From positions 115,585 to 179,584 of the forward strand of contig NZ_CACVCH010000125.1 in the NCBI RefSeq assembly GCF_902729425.1: a stretch of DNA of 64,000 bases. Reading direction: 5' to 3'. The stretch is from Magnetospirillum sp. SS-4 (GTDB lineage: Bacteria > Pseudomonadota > Alphaproteobacteria > Rhodospirillales > Magnetospirillaceae). The notes under the pieces were generated by a model that searched no databases, was not told where the DNA came from, and was given only the letters and a program-made list of their open reading frames with translations. The first letter of the stretch is position 1; each line of letters opens with the position of its first letter. A program made the position numbers and the translations under genes. Positions 55,985-64,000 of this stretch are shown here, piece after piece.

Positions 55985-56475
55985 AGAGCCGCCTCGCCCG
56001 CCATCTGCTCCGGCGGTTCACCCGACAGGTATCGAGCCCCTGAAGCGCCCAAGGGATGGCGGCATTGATGGAATATAGCGCCTTGGGTGTGGGAGATTGA
56101 TCGCCGCCACCATGATGGCGTTGACGTGAACGGCTGCTATGTGGGAGGGGGCTCACACTCAATAGCGCTTGGGGCGGTGACCGAAGCGGGCCGAGAGCGG
56201 ACGGGTGGCTTTCGAGATAGCGTGCCATTGCAGCAAGTCTAAAAACTCGGGATGAACTCCTATCGGACACCCAGGCGGCATTCTGCCGGTGCGTCCGCAC
56301 GCCGTAGCCGGGCGGTGCATTAGAAAATAAAACTCCAGATTGTTCATGGCGGCCGTCGTTGTTATCTTTGCGGCTACCGCTCATTCCGTTCGGCCGTCAA
56401 CGTCACCGCCATGCTGATTCTAGCGCACTCGGACTGGGATTGTTGTCTTGGGAGATGGGGGCTAGAGAGCATGCC
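55985..56475. other. Tail of the relaxase frame and intergenic DNA
   Basis: Up to 56078 this is the shifted end of the relaxase frame. From 56079 no gene is convincing; a minus-strand frame 56159-56347 (62 codons, MNNLEFYFLMHRP...) has no good ribosome site and remains doubtful. Confidence 0.4.
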
Positions 56476-58764
56476 ATGCTGAAGAAGATTGTCGCCATCA
56501 AGAATGTCGGACGGTTCCGTAATTCGGGCGCCAAGGGTGACACCCACCTGGCGAAGTACAGCCATGTGTTCGGCGCCAACGGTCATGGCAAGACCACCCT
56601 CTGCGCAATCCTCCGTTCACTGCAGGCCAACGACCCCGCCCATCTTCTGGGGCGCAAGACGCTGGGCGCTGTCGACGATGCTTCGGTCGAATTGCTGGCC
56701 GACGCGGGCAACATCCGCTTCGACGGGAAGAAGTGGTCGGCCGCCTACCCGGACATCGCCATCTTCGACGGCACCTTCATCTCAGAGAACGTCCATTCCG
56801 GCGAGGTGGTCGAGACCGACCACAAGCGCAGCCTCTACCGCGTCATCATCGGGTATGACGGTCTTCATCTGGCCGAGGAAGAAGCGCACCTAGCCGCCGA
56901 AAGTCGCGCACTGACCGGCCAGATATCGGGGGCCGTCAAGGGCCTCACCCACCATGTCCCCAAGGGAATGTCCTTGGACCAGTTCATCAAGCTGGCGCCC
57001 GAACCCGAAATCGACGCCAAGATCGCCACCCGGCAGCGGGTGCTGGATGCGGTCAAGGAGGCGGGGCAGATCCAGGCTCGCAGCCCGTTAGCCGAGATCG
57101 GCGTGCCGCAGCTGCCGAACGGTCTGGATGGACTGCTGGAGAAGACCATCGATGAGATCGCCGATGGCGCCGAGAAGCAGCTAACCGATCACATGGCAGC
57201 ACACGGCATGGGTGCTGATGGGCAGGGGTGGATTCTCCACGGCATGGCGCATGCCGACGGCGACACCTGCCCATTCTGCGGCCAGGACACCAAGGGATTG
57301 CCGCTGATCACCGCCTATAAATCGGTGTTCAGCGAAGCCTACAAGGCCCTGAAGGCAGACGTGAAGGCATTCAGGGATCATGTGGTCGCCCAATTCGGCG
57401 AGGTTGCCGTCGGCCGGTTGACGGCCATGGCCGCCCAGAACCAGCGCGACGCCGATTATTGGCGGACCCATTGCGACATCAACGAGGCGTCCGTGGCGAT
57501 GCCTGCTGGCTTCTCAGAGGCCGCCCGAGCGCTGGGGCAGGCTGTCCTTGAACTTTTGGACCGGAAGGCCCAGGCGCCCCTGGAAAGGGTGTTGCAGGAC
57601 GACCGCGTCGAGAACGCCTTGAAGCAGTTCCGGGCGGCCGAGGCGAGCGTGGGGGCCGTCAACGCGGCGATCCGCGCCGCGAACACCGCCATTCAAGCGA
57701 AGAAGGCTGAGACGGGCGCCGCCGACGTGGCCGCCGCCGAACAATCCCTGGCGCATCTGTTGGCAGCGAAGAAGCGGCACGAGCCTGCTGTCGCCAAGGA
57801 TTGCGAGGAGTATGTCCGCCTGACTGCCGCGAAGGCGAAGGCCGAGGACGACAAGACCAAGGTCCGCGACCAGCTGGATGCCCATACGGCAGCCGTCGTG
57901 AAGCCTTACGAGGGACGGATCAATGCCCTTCTCGAATCCTTCAATGCCGGGTTCAAGATCGGCCAGACCAAGCATGCCTTCCCCGGCGGCATCGCCACCT
58001 CCAGCTACCAGATCATCATCAACGAAACGCCCATCGATCTGGGTGACGGGAAGACGCCCGTTGATCGCCCGAGCTTCAAGAACACCTTGAGCGCGGGCGA
58101 TCGGAGCACCCTGGCGCTGGCCTTTTTCCTGGCCCACCTGGAGCGGGACGGGAATCTGGCGAAGAAAATCGTGGTTTTCGATGACCCCTTCAACAGCCAG
58201 GACCGCTTCCGCCGGACCCAGACCATCCACGAAATCAGGAAGATCGGCGCCAGGTGCGAGCAGGTGATCGTGTTGTCGCACGATCCGGCATTCCTGAAGG
58301 AATTGTGGGAGCGGGTGCCTGCGGCCGAGCGGTCGGCCCTTCAAATCGCCAACACCCATGCCCACGGGTGCAAGATCAACGCCTGGGACATCGAGCAGGA
58401 CAGCCAGGGGAGGTCGGCGAAGGAGATTGCTGACCTGCAAGGCTACGCCACCACGGCCGATGGCAAGGTCCTGGACATCATCAAGAAGCTGCGGCCGGTC
58501 TTGGAGACCCACTGCCGCTCAACCTTCCCCGGTTACTTCGGCGACAAAGACTGGCTCGGAGACATCGTTCGGAAAATCCGGGAAGGGGGCGTCGATCACC
58601 CGGCGCACGCCCTCTATGACGAACTCGACCAGATAAATGGATACACGTCTGCCTTCCACCACGGTGAGGACGTGAATGCTCAAGCTGAGCCAGAGATCGA
58701 TGCCACCGAGTTGCTCGGCTTCGTCTGCCGGACCCTGAAGGTGGTCAACGCCCTGCCAGCCTGA
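56476..58764 (+). CDS. RloC/AAA_13-like ABC ATPase with zinc-hook motif
   Basis: 762 residues from ATG 56476 (ATG 56455 is an alternative). Walker A GANGHGKTT (about 33-41) starts a Rad50-like ATPase head. Residues 170-270 and 330-500 are helical arms around TCPFCGQD (Cys265/Cys268), a CPxC zinc-hook candidate. The other head half has the signature LSAGDRSTL (about 538), Walker B VVFDDPFNSQD and the H-loop VIVLSHDPAF. The end carries LRPVLETHCR and NGYTSAFHHGED. RloC and PrrC anticodon nucleases share this plan, using an R-xxx-E ... H triad; a similar triad is possible here (R near 672, H near 727). Likely a phage-defence nuclease, but that rests on similarity of layout. Confidence 0.68.
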   Translation: MLKKIVAIKNVGRFRNSGAKGDTHLAKYSHVFGANGHGKTTLCAILRSLQANDPAHLLGRKTLGAVDDASVELLADAGNIRFDGKKWSAAYPDIAIFDGTFISENVHSGEVVETDHKRSLYRVIIGYDGLHLAEEEAHLAAESRALTGQISGAVKGLTHHVPKGMSLDQFIKLAPEPEIDAKIATRQRVLDAVKEAGQIQARSPLAEIGVPQLPNGLDGLLEKTIDEIADGAEKQLTDHMAAHGMGADGQGWILHGMAHADGDTCPFCGQDTKGLPLITAYKSVFSEAYKALKADVKAFRDHVVAQFGEVAVGRLTAMAAQNQRDADYWRTHCDINEASVAMPAGFSEAARALGQAVLELLDRKAQAPLERVLQDDRVENALKQFRAAEASVGAVNAAIRAANTAIQAKKAETGAADVAAAEQSLAHLLAAKKRHEPAVAKDCEEYVRLTAAKAKAEDDKTKVRDQLDAHTAAVVKPYEGRINALLESFNAGFKIGQTKHAFPGGIATSSYQIIINETPIDLGDGKTPVDRPSFKNTLSAGDRSTLALAFFLAHLERDGNLAKKIVVFDDPFNSQDRFRRTQTIHEIRKIGARCEQVIVLSHDPAFLKELWERVPAAERSALQIANTHAHGCKINAWDIEQDSQGRSAKEIADLQGYATTADGKVLDIIKKLRPVLETHCRSTFPGYFGDKDWLGDIVRKIREGGVDHPAHALYDELDQINGYTSAFHHGEDVNAQAEPEIDATELLGFVCRTLKVVNALPA

Positions 58765-58890
58765 GGGGGGAGCCTGGGGCCCGCGTTTATCGCCTGATTT
58801 CCTTCTCCGACCATTTCGGTATCCAGCCCAAGCGGGTGGGTAAAGTGGAGGTGGGCTGATTATCATCACACTGGTTCGGCCAGCACCCCA
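58765..58890. other. Short gap between the ATPase and the integrase
   Basis: Convergent genes end here. No feature beyond short palindromes. Confidence 0.3.
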
Positions 58891-59898
58891 CTACTCCATT
58901 TTCTTGGCCAAATCGCTTGCCCGCAGGTTCGTATACCGCTTCAGCATCTGCAAATCCTGGTGCCCGGTGACAGACGCCACCTCCATGATGTTCCAGCCAC
59001 GCTCGAACAGCCGGGACGTGGCTTCATGGCGCAGGTCATGGAAGTTGAAGTGCCCCATCCCCGCCCGCGACCTGGCGCGCTCGAATGCCTGCTTCAGCCC
59101 TTCAGCGGTGGTGCCGATGACGGCGCCATCCGGAGGGCGGGCTTCGGCGCCGAGTTCCCACAGCACCTCATAGGCCCGAGGCGAGAGTGGGATATGGCGG
59201 CCTTTGCCGGTCTTGCTGTCAGGGATATGGGCATGGAGCCGATCCAGATCGACACAATCCCAGCGCAGGGCCAGAAGCTCGCTCCGACGGAGGGCGGTTT
59301 CGACGGCTAGGATTACGGCGGGCACCAGCCAGGGATTGCGGGCGTCGCGGCAGTGCTGGAGGAGCTTTTCCTCCTCGCCCGGCTGAAGGCGGGTGTCGCG
59401 GGCGTCCCGCACGGTGGGGCGGCGAACGTCGGAGATCGGGTTTTCCACCATGCCGTGGCTCTTGCGCACGGATTCGATGACGGTGTGCAGCAGTCCCAGT
59501 TCGCGCTTCACCGTTCCGGCCACCACGGTCTTCAGGCGTCGGTCGCGGTAGTCCTCGAACAGGCGGGTGGTGAGGGTGGCGAGCGCATGCGCGGCCAGCT
59601 TGGGCTCATCGCGCAGGAAGCGGGTAAGGCGAAGGCCCTCATCCCGCCCGCCCTTGTGCGTGGGGGCCACATCACGGATGTAAGTTTCCACGGCTTCCCG
59701 GAAGGTGGTCCGCTCCGCCTTGGTCCGGTCAACGTGGACCTTTCGAACCATTTCGCTTTCGATGACCGTCGCCCAGACCTGGGCATCGGCCTTCCTGTCG
59801 AAGGTGCGGACTTGGGGCGGGTAGCCCTTCTTGCGGATTTGCACCTGCCAGCCGATCAACTGGCCGTCTCGATTCCGTCGTTCAAGGAAGGTTGCCAT
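58891..59898 (-). CDS. int: Tyrosine integrase of the element
   Basis: 335 residues from ATG 59898 (GCGAGG upstream); a longer frame to 59967 would read through the arm-type repeats. Arm-binding N-terminus: [27 protein letters not shown]. Core-binding part: [19 protein letters not shown]. Catalytic residues: Arg in [20 protein letters not shown] (HxxR), TGHQDLQ and the nucleophile in KRYTN. It cuts and joins att sites at tRNA-Arg(CCG). Its promoter region overlaps the right arm motifs, so integrase may regulate itself. Confidence 0.95.
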   Translation of the reverse strand: MATFLERRNRDGQLIGWQVQIRKKGYPPQVRTFDRKADAQVWATVIESEMVRKVHVDRTKAERTTFREAVETYIRDVAPTHKGGRDEGLRLTRFLRDEPKLAAHALATLTTRLFEDYRDRRLKTVVAGTVKRELGLLHTVIESVRKSHGMVENPISDVRRPTVRDARDTRLQPGEEEKLLQHCRDARNPWLVPAVILAVETALRRSELLALRWDCVDLDRLHAHIPDSKTGKGRHIPLSPRAYEVLWELGAEARPPDGAVIGTTAEGLKQAFERARSRAGMGHFNFHDLRHEATSRLFERGWNIMEVASVTGHQDLQMLKRYTNLRASDLAKKME

Positions 59899-59906
59899 GG
59901 GGCCTC

Positions 59907-59958
59907 GCGCTGCAATTTGCGCTGCAAATTCGGCGCTCAGTGCAGCGCAATTGCAGCG
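59907..59958. repeat. Right arm-type motif cluster
   Basis: GCGCTGCAA (59907), GCGCTGCAAATT (59919), then CTCAGTGCAGCGCAATTGCAGCG (59936-59958), nearly identical to 35711-35733. The motif and its order match the left end. Confidence 0.65.
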
Positions 59959-60024
59959 AAAATTCAACAGCAGGATTTCTGCTGAGGCCCGGCAATCCGC
60001 TAAGTCATTTATTTCATTGGGAAA

Positions 60025-60106
<82 letters not shown>

Positions 60107-60200
60107 GCGGGTCTCGCCAAGGTCAAACAAGGGCGAGAGGCGAGGTTTATAGCGCAAGGGCGCCGGTGTGGGAAGGGGGAAGGTGCTGATCCGAGCGCCA
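60107..60200. other. Chromosomal spacer after tRNA-Arg
   Basis: Leader of the tRNA transcript. No gene. Confidence 0.3.
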
Positions 60201-60247
60201 CCCTCCTTGCGGCCTCGGTCGCAGGTTCGAATCCCGCCGCCGGCCCC
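60201..60247 (+). pseudogene. Remnant of a tRNA 3' half
   Basis: CTCCTTG (possible anticodon CCT loop), then CGGCC, TCGGT, GCAGG-TTCGAAT-CCCGC and CGCCGGCCCC. It looks like the 3' half of a tRNA with a mismatch in the T-stem and no matching 5' half. It may be the scar of an earlier integration. Confidence 0.45.
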
Positions 60248-60286
60248 GATTGTGGCCGGGGCGCGGTCTCGCCGGCATGGTTTTTG

Positions 60287-60314
60287 TTGTTTATGACGGG
60301 CCGGACAGTATACT
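60287..60314 (+). promoter_or_regulatory. Sigma70-type promoter of adenosine kinase
   Basis: -35 TTGTTT (60287), 16-base spacer, -10 TATACT (60309), about 95 bases upstream of the gene. A sigma54-like CGGCATGGTTTTTGTT overlaps it (60273-60288) but is weaker. Confidence 0.6.
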
Positions 60315-60408
60315 GCGCCGCAAAATGCCTCCCCCGACGGGCACCGACGGCCCCGGAGGCCGCCCGACCCGCTTTCGGGCCAAGACTTGCGAAAGGCTGC
60401 TTTAGACC

Positions 60409-61422
60409 ATGGCTGACCACAGCACCCACGTCGCCGGCATCGGCAACGCGATCGTCGATGTGCTTGTCCACGCCGACGACCTGCTGCTGCACAAGCTGGG
60501 CCTCGCCAAGGGCGTGATGACCCTGATCGACGCCGACCAGGCCGAGACCATCTACGCCCAGTTGCCCCCGGGCATCGAGTGTTCCGGCGGGTCCGCCGCC
60601 AACACCATCGTCGGCATCGCCGGCCTGGGCGGCCGCGCCGCCTATATGGGCAAGGTCAGGGATGACCAACTGGGCCAGGTGTTCCGTCACGACATCCGCA
60701 GCTCCGGCGTCCGCTTCGACACCCCGGCCGCCACCGGCGGCCCGTCGACGGCCCGCTGCTTCGTGCTGGTCACTCCCGACGCCCAGCGCACCATGCTGAC
60801 CTATCTGGGCGCCTGCGTCGATTTCGGCCCCGACGACATCGACGGGACGGTGATCGGCAACGCGGCGGTCACCTATCTCGAAGGCTATCTCTACGATCCG
60901 CCCGCCGCCAAGCAGGCCTTTCAGCAGGCCGCCGCCATCGCCCACGATGCCGGAAAGATGGTGTCGCTGTCACTGTCCGATCCGTTCTGCGTCGACCGCC
61001 ACCGCGACGCCTTCCTCGACCTGGTGTCGGGCCATGTGGACATTCTGTTCGCCAACGAGGCCGAGCTGTGCTCGCTCTACCGGACGGAATCGTTCGACGA
61101 CGCCATCCGCAACGTGCGGGGCCACTGCAAGGTGGCGGCGGTGACGCGCGGCGCCCTGGGATCGGTGGTCGCCACCGACGAGGACGTGCATGTGGTTGGG
61201 GCCGACACCGTCGCGCAGGTGGTCGACACCACCGGCGCCGGCGACCTTTACGCCGCCGGATTCCTGTTCGGCTTCACCCAGGGCCGCGACCTGCCCATAT
61301 GCGCCATGCTGGGCGGCATCGCCGCCGGGGAGATCATCTCCCACTTCGGAGCCCGCCCCGAACATCCGCTCAGGGAGCTGGCGCGGGCCAAGCTGGGCGC
61401 CAACACTTTCGAGAATATGTGA
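60409..61422 (+). CDS. Adenosine kinase (PfkB/ribokinase family)
   Basis: 337 residues. PfkB signatures: [11 protein letters not shown] at the N-terminus, [17 protein letters not shown], and the catalytic [16 protein letters not shown] with the Asp base. Length and the N-terminal pattern fit bacterial adenosine kinase, phosphorylating adenosine to AMP with ATP. It could also be a related nucleoside or sugar kinase. It is one base from typA (TGA-C-ATG), so both are in one operon. Confidence 0.9.
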   Translation: MADHSTHVAGIGNAIVDVLVHADDLLLHKLGLAKGVMTLIDADQAETIYAQLPPGIECSGGSAANTIVGIAGLGGRAAYMGKVRDDQLGQVFRHDIRSSGVRFDTPAATGGPSTARCFVLVTPDAQRTMLTYLGACVDFGPDDIDGTVIGNAAVTYLEGYLYDPPAAKQAFQQAAAIAHDAGKMVSLSLSDPFCVDRHRDAFLDLVSGHVDILFANEAELCSLYRTESFDDAIRNVRGHCKVAAVTRGALGSVVATDEDVHVVGADTVAQVVDTTGAGDLYAAGFLFGFTQGRDLPICAMLGGIAAGEIISHFGARPEHPLRELARAKLGANTFENM

Positions 61423-61423
61423 C

Positions 61424-63244
61424 ATGGAACTTCGTAACATCGCCATTATCGCCCACGTCGACCACGGCAAGACCACCCTGGTCGACGCCATGCTGCGCCA
61501 GTCCGGGACCTTCCGCGAGAACCAGCAAGTGGCCGAGCGCGTGATGGATTCCAACGACCTGGAAAAGGAACGCGGCATCACCATCCTGGCCAAGGCCACC
61601 TCGGTGGAATGGAAGGGAGTGCGCATCAACATCGTCGACACCCCCGGCCACGCCGATTTCGGCGGCGAGGTGGAGCGCATTCTGTCGATGGTCGATGGCG
61701 TGGTGGTGCTGGTCGACGCGGCCGAGGGGCCGATGCCCCAGACCAAGTTCGTCACCGGCAAGGCCCTGGGCCTGGGGCTTCGCCCCATCGTCGTCGTCAA
61801 CAAGGTCGACCGCGGCGACGCCCGCCCCCACGAGGTGCATGACGAGTGCTTCGACCTGTTCGCCGCGCTGGACGCCAACGATGACCAGCTCGACTTCCCC
61901 ACCCTGTTCGCGGTGGGGCGCGACGGCTGGGCCGACGACTCGCTGGAAGGCCCGCGCAAGGATCTGTCGGCGCTGTTCGACCTGATCGTCGCCCATGTGC
62001 CGCCGCCCAAGCGCGATCTCGACGCGCCGTTCTCCATGCTGGCCACCACCTTGGAGGCCGACCCCTATCTGGGCCGCGTGCTCACGGGCCGCATCTATTC
62101 CGGCACCGCCCGGCTGAACGCCCAGGTCAAGGGGCTGTCCCACGACGGCACCGTGCTGGAAACCTTCCGCATGGCCAAGATCCTGGCCTTCCGGGGAATC
62201 GAGCGGGTGCCGGTGGACTTCGCCGAGGCCGGCGACATCGTCGCCATCTCGGGTATGACCAAGCCCACCGTCGCCGACACCATCTGCGCCCCGGAAGTGA
62301 CCGAGCCGCTGAAGGCCAATCCCATCGATCCGCCGACCCTGGCCATGACCTTCTCGGTCAACGACAGCCCGCTGGCCGGCCTGGAGGGCGACAAGGTGAC
62401 GTCGCGCATGATCGGCGCCCGCCTGGCCCGCGAATGCGAAAGCAATGTCGCCATCCGCGTCAGGGAGACCGCCGGCAAGGACGCCTTCGAGGTGTCCGGG
62501 CGCGGTGAACTGCAACTGGGGGTTCTGATCGAGCAGATGCGCCGCGAGGGCTTCGAGCTGTCGATCTCGCGCCCCCGCGTCCTGTTCCAGACCGACGAGG
62601 ACGGCAAGCGGCTGGAGCCGATCGAGGAAGTCTTCATCGACGTCGACGAGGAATATTCCGGCGCCGTCGTCGAGAAGATGAGCCTGCGCAAGGCCGAACT
62701 GACCGGCATGCGTCCCTCGGGCGGCGGCAAGACCCGCATCACCTTCCTGGCCCCGGCCCGCGGCCTGATCGGCTATCACGGCGAGTTCCTGACCGACACC
62801 CGCGGCACCGGCCTGATGAACCGCATGTTCCACGGCTACGCCCCCTACAAGGGCGCCATCGAGGGCCGGCGCAACGGCGTGCTGATCTCCAACGGCCAGG
62901 GCGAGGCGGTCACCTACGCCCTGTGGAACCTGGAGGATCGCGGCGCCATGTTCATCACCGGCAACGTCAAGATCTACGAGGGCATGATCATCGGCGAACA
63001 CAACCGCCCCAACGATCTTGAGGTCAACGCCCTGAAGGGCAAGCAGCTCACCAATATCCGCGCCGCCGGCAAGGACGAGGCGGTGAAGCTGACGCCCCCG
63101 CGCAAGATGAGCCTGGAACAGGCCATCGCCTATATCGAGGACGACGAACTGGTGGAGGTGACGCCCAAGTCCATTCGCCTCCGGAAGCGCCTGCTCGATC
63201 CCAATGAGCGCAAGAAGGCCGAGCGCGCCGCCAAGAACGATTAG
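61424..63244 (+). CDS. typA: Ribosome-binding GTPase TypA/BipA
   Basis: 606 residues, normal length. G1 [13 protein letters not shown]2/G3 region [15 protein letters not shown] and [17 protein letters not shown]4 NKVD, then EF-G-like domains and the BipA-specific C-terminus ([49 protein letters not shown]). It binds the 70S ribosome and assists ribosome assembly at low temperature and under stress. ATG 61424 follows the adenosine kinase stop by one base. Confidence 0.97.
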   Translation: MELRNIAIIAHVDHGKTTLVDAMLRQSGTFRENQQVAERVMDSNDLEKERGITILAKATSVEWKGVRINIVDTPGHADFGGEVERILSMVDGVVVLVDAAEGPMPQTKFVTGKALGLGLRPIVVVNKVDRGDARPHEVHDECFDLFAALDANDDQLDFPTLFAVGRDGWADDSLEGPRKDLSALFDLIVAHVPPPKRDLDAPFSMLATTLEADPYLGRVLTGRIYSGTARLNAQVKGLSHDGTVLETFRMAKILAFRGIERVPVDFAEAGDIVAISGMTKPTVADTICAPEVTEPLKANPIDPPTLAMTFSVNDSPLAGLEGDKVTSRMIGARLARECESNVAIRVRETAGKDAFEVSGRGELQLGVLIEQMRREGFELSISRPRVLFQTDEDGKRLEPIEEVFIDVDEEYSGAVVEKMSLRKAELTGMRPSGGGKTRITFLAPARGLIGYHGEFLTDTRGTGLMNRMFHGYAPYKGAIEGRRNGVLISNGQGEAVTYALWNLEDRGAMFITGNVKIYEGMIIGEHNRPNDLEVNALKGKQLTNIRAAGKDEAVKLTPPRKMSLEQAIAYIEDDELVEVTPKSIRLRKRLLDPNERKKAERAAKND

Positions 63245-63339
63245 GGTTTCATCTCACGGTTTTTCACGGGCATGGTTGACGGCCGGAGGCCGGCCTCCAA
63301 CATTAGAGTCATCGAATGTTGCCCGTGGGAGACTGAGAG

Positions 63340-63801
63340 ATGCTGATCGAAGGCCTGACCTCGGACGGAGTTGTCACCGTCAACCGGGTGGTTCTGCGCC
63401 AGGGTTACACCATCGACGACCTGGAGGAGCGGGTCGCGGTGCTGTGCGAGAACGTCAAGACCTGGCATTCCGAAACCGGCTTCATCGGCGGCTTCGTCTG
63501 CCTGAATTCCGGCATGATCTCCAACGAGGGCTCGGACGCCGGCAAGGCGGTTGGCTCGCCCCTGGCTGGACGCGAAGCGCTCATCATCACCTTCTGGCGA
63601 AGCTTCGAGGAGCACGAGCGTTCCCATCGAAGCGACACCTTCCAGCCGCTGTTCCGCAACGTCGTCGATCTCTGCGAGAACGGCAACGAGGAGATCGCCT
63701 ATACCCTGCTGTGGCAGGGCAAGGCCTATACCCCCGACGAAGCCCGGGCGGCCCAGCGCGCCAAGACCGCCCACGCACATCCGCCGCAAGACCTTGCTTA
63801 A
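63340..63801 (+). CDS. Small ABM-like alpha/beta-barrel protein, function unknown
   Basis: 153 residues. The pattern strand-helix-strand (VTVNRVVLRQG; DLEERVAVLCENVKTWHS; GGFVCLN; EALIITFWRSFEEHERSHRSDTFQPLFRNVVDL) resembles dimeric ferredoxin-like barrels of the antibiotic-biosynthesis monooxygenase type, which includes heme-degrading enzymes. That is a fold guess. It has no signal peptide. A leader with several hairpins precedes it (63265-63327). Confidence 0.65.
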   Translation: MLIEGLTSDGVVTVNRVVLRQGYTIDDLEERVAVLCENVKTWHSETGFIGGFVCLNSGMISNEGSDAGKAVGSPLAGREALIITFWRSFEEHERSHRSDTFQPLFRNVVDLCENGNEEIAYTLLWQGKAYTPDEARAAQRAKTAHAHPPQDLA

Positions 63802-63906
63802 TTTATAAGCTTGCAATGCCGGCGCTGCCTTAAAAATAAACAGGGCCTTGGCCCCCACGGCGTCCCCGCCGGATCGGCGAAGCCAAATCCCCCGGAAACC
63901 CTCGAC

Positions 63907-63922
63907 TGGCATGGTTCTTGTT
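63907..63922 (+). promoter_or_regulatory. Sigma54-like promoter
   Basis: TGGCATGGTTCTTGTT matches the -24/-12 consensus TGGCAC-N5-TTGC except at two positions. It lies about 70 bases before the ATG at 63990. Confidence 0.5.
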
Positions 63923-63989
63923 ATGCAGGAGGACAAAGCCGGCCGTCCCGGCCGGTCCGTTCTCTCGCTCCGCCGTTTCGGGGGTTACC

Positions 63990-64000
63990 ATGAGCCATCG
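63990..64000 (+). CDS. Start of a gene cut by the window edge
   Basis: ATGAGCCATCG follows GGGGGTTACC. Only three codons are visible, so no product can be named. A frame from ATG 63923 also runs to the edge and is an alternative. Confidence 0.25.

Noticed and set aside
56159..56347. 62-codon minus-strand frame
   Set aside because: No ribosome site or family; kept only as a note in the gap entry.
36106..60024. CRISPR array or phage structural genes in the element
   Set aside because: No regular spacer-repeat arrays, and no capsid, tail, terminase or lysis genes were seen.
60273..60288. Sigma54-like site upstream of adenosine kinase
   Set aside because: A better sigma70-type promoter overlaps it; the TGGCAC part is imperfect.

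Overview
The window is 64 kb of GC-rich DNA whose genes look like a Rhodospirillales alphaproteobacterium, most likely Magnetospirillum or a close relative. The evidence is protein style: an alphaproteobacterial ComEC, GTP-type PEP carboxykinase, a PII-era style set of PAS kinases, a phasin, DUF1491 and an LdtR-like MarR regulator. No rRNA or magnetosome genes are present, so the genus is an inference.

Chromosomal left part (1-35568). It opens with the 5' part of gltX, divergent from comEC. Two large sensor kinases follow, then a PhnA-like gene, purB, tRNA-Pro(CGG), a small lipoprotein, pckG, a HugZ-like heme protein, a PCuAC copper chaperone with a Met/His tail, an acyl-CoA synthetase and a MarR regulator. 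Next come an EEP-fold hydrolase coupled to DUF1491, ridA, a receiver-kinase hybrid, a pair of M16 peptidases, a phasin with two palindromic operators, yajQ, a membrane hydrolase, lipB, tRNA-Leu(GAG) and maeB. A tightly overlapping minus-strand operon (FAD oxidoreductase, TVP38 membrane protein, two glycosyltransferases) follows, then an unexplained array of hairpins ending in a terminator, and a LysR-trxB-peroxiredoxin redox group.

Integrated element (35569-60077, about 24.5 kb). It lies at the 3' end of tRNA-Arg(CCG). A 53-base direct repeat marks the two ends, and it differs only by one compensatory T-stem base pair. An integrase sits beside the tRNA, and a near-identical 23-base motif lies just inside both ends. 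The element has an excisionase-like gene, a Rep-like winged-helix gene followed by iteron-like repeats, and a relaxase-like gene (apparently frameshifted) next to three 20-bp direct repeats and a long hairpin that looks like an oriT. It therefore looks like an integrative mobilizable element.

Cargo of the element. (a) A five-gene type I restriction operon in which hsdM has lost the AdoMet-binding motif by an in-frame deletion; a second HsdM-HsdS-like fusion has degenerate motifs I and IV. (b) A GIY-YIG-like protein with a membrane tail. (c) A hipBA toxin-antitoxin pair. (d) A DnaQ-like exonuclease, an RMF-like protein and an unknown protein, divergent from a Cro/C1 regulator. (e) A three-gene operon of exported or membrane proteins. 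(f) A RloC-like ABC-type ATPase with a CPxC zinc-hook motif. Overall it is a defence-rich mobile island.

Right flank (60107-64000). This is chromosome again: a tRNA 3' remnant, adenosine kinase with a good sigma70-type promoter, typA/bipA, a small ABM-like protein, and a possible sigma54 promoter in front of a gene that starts at the window edge.
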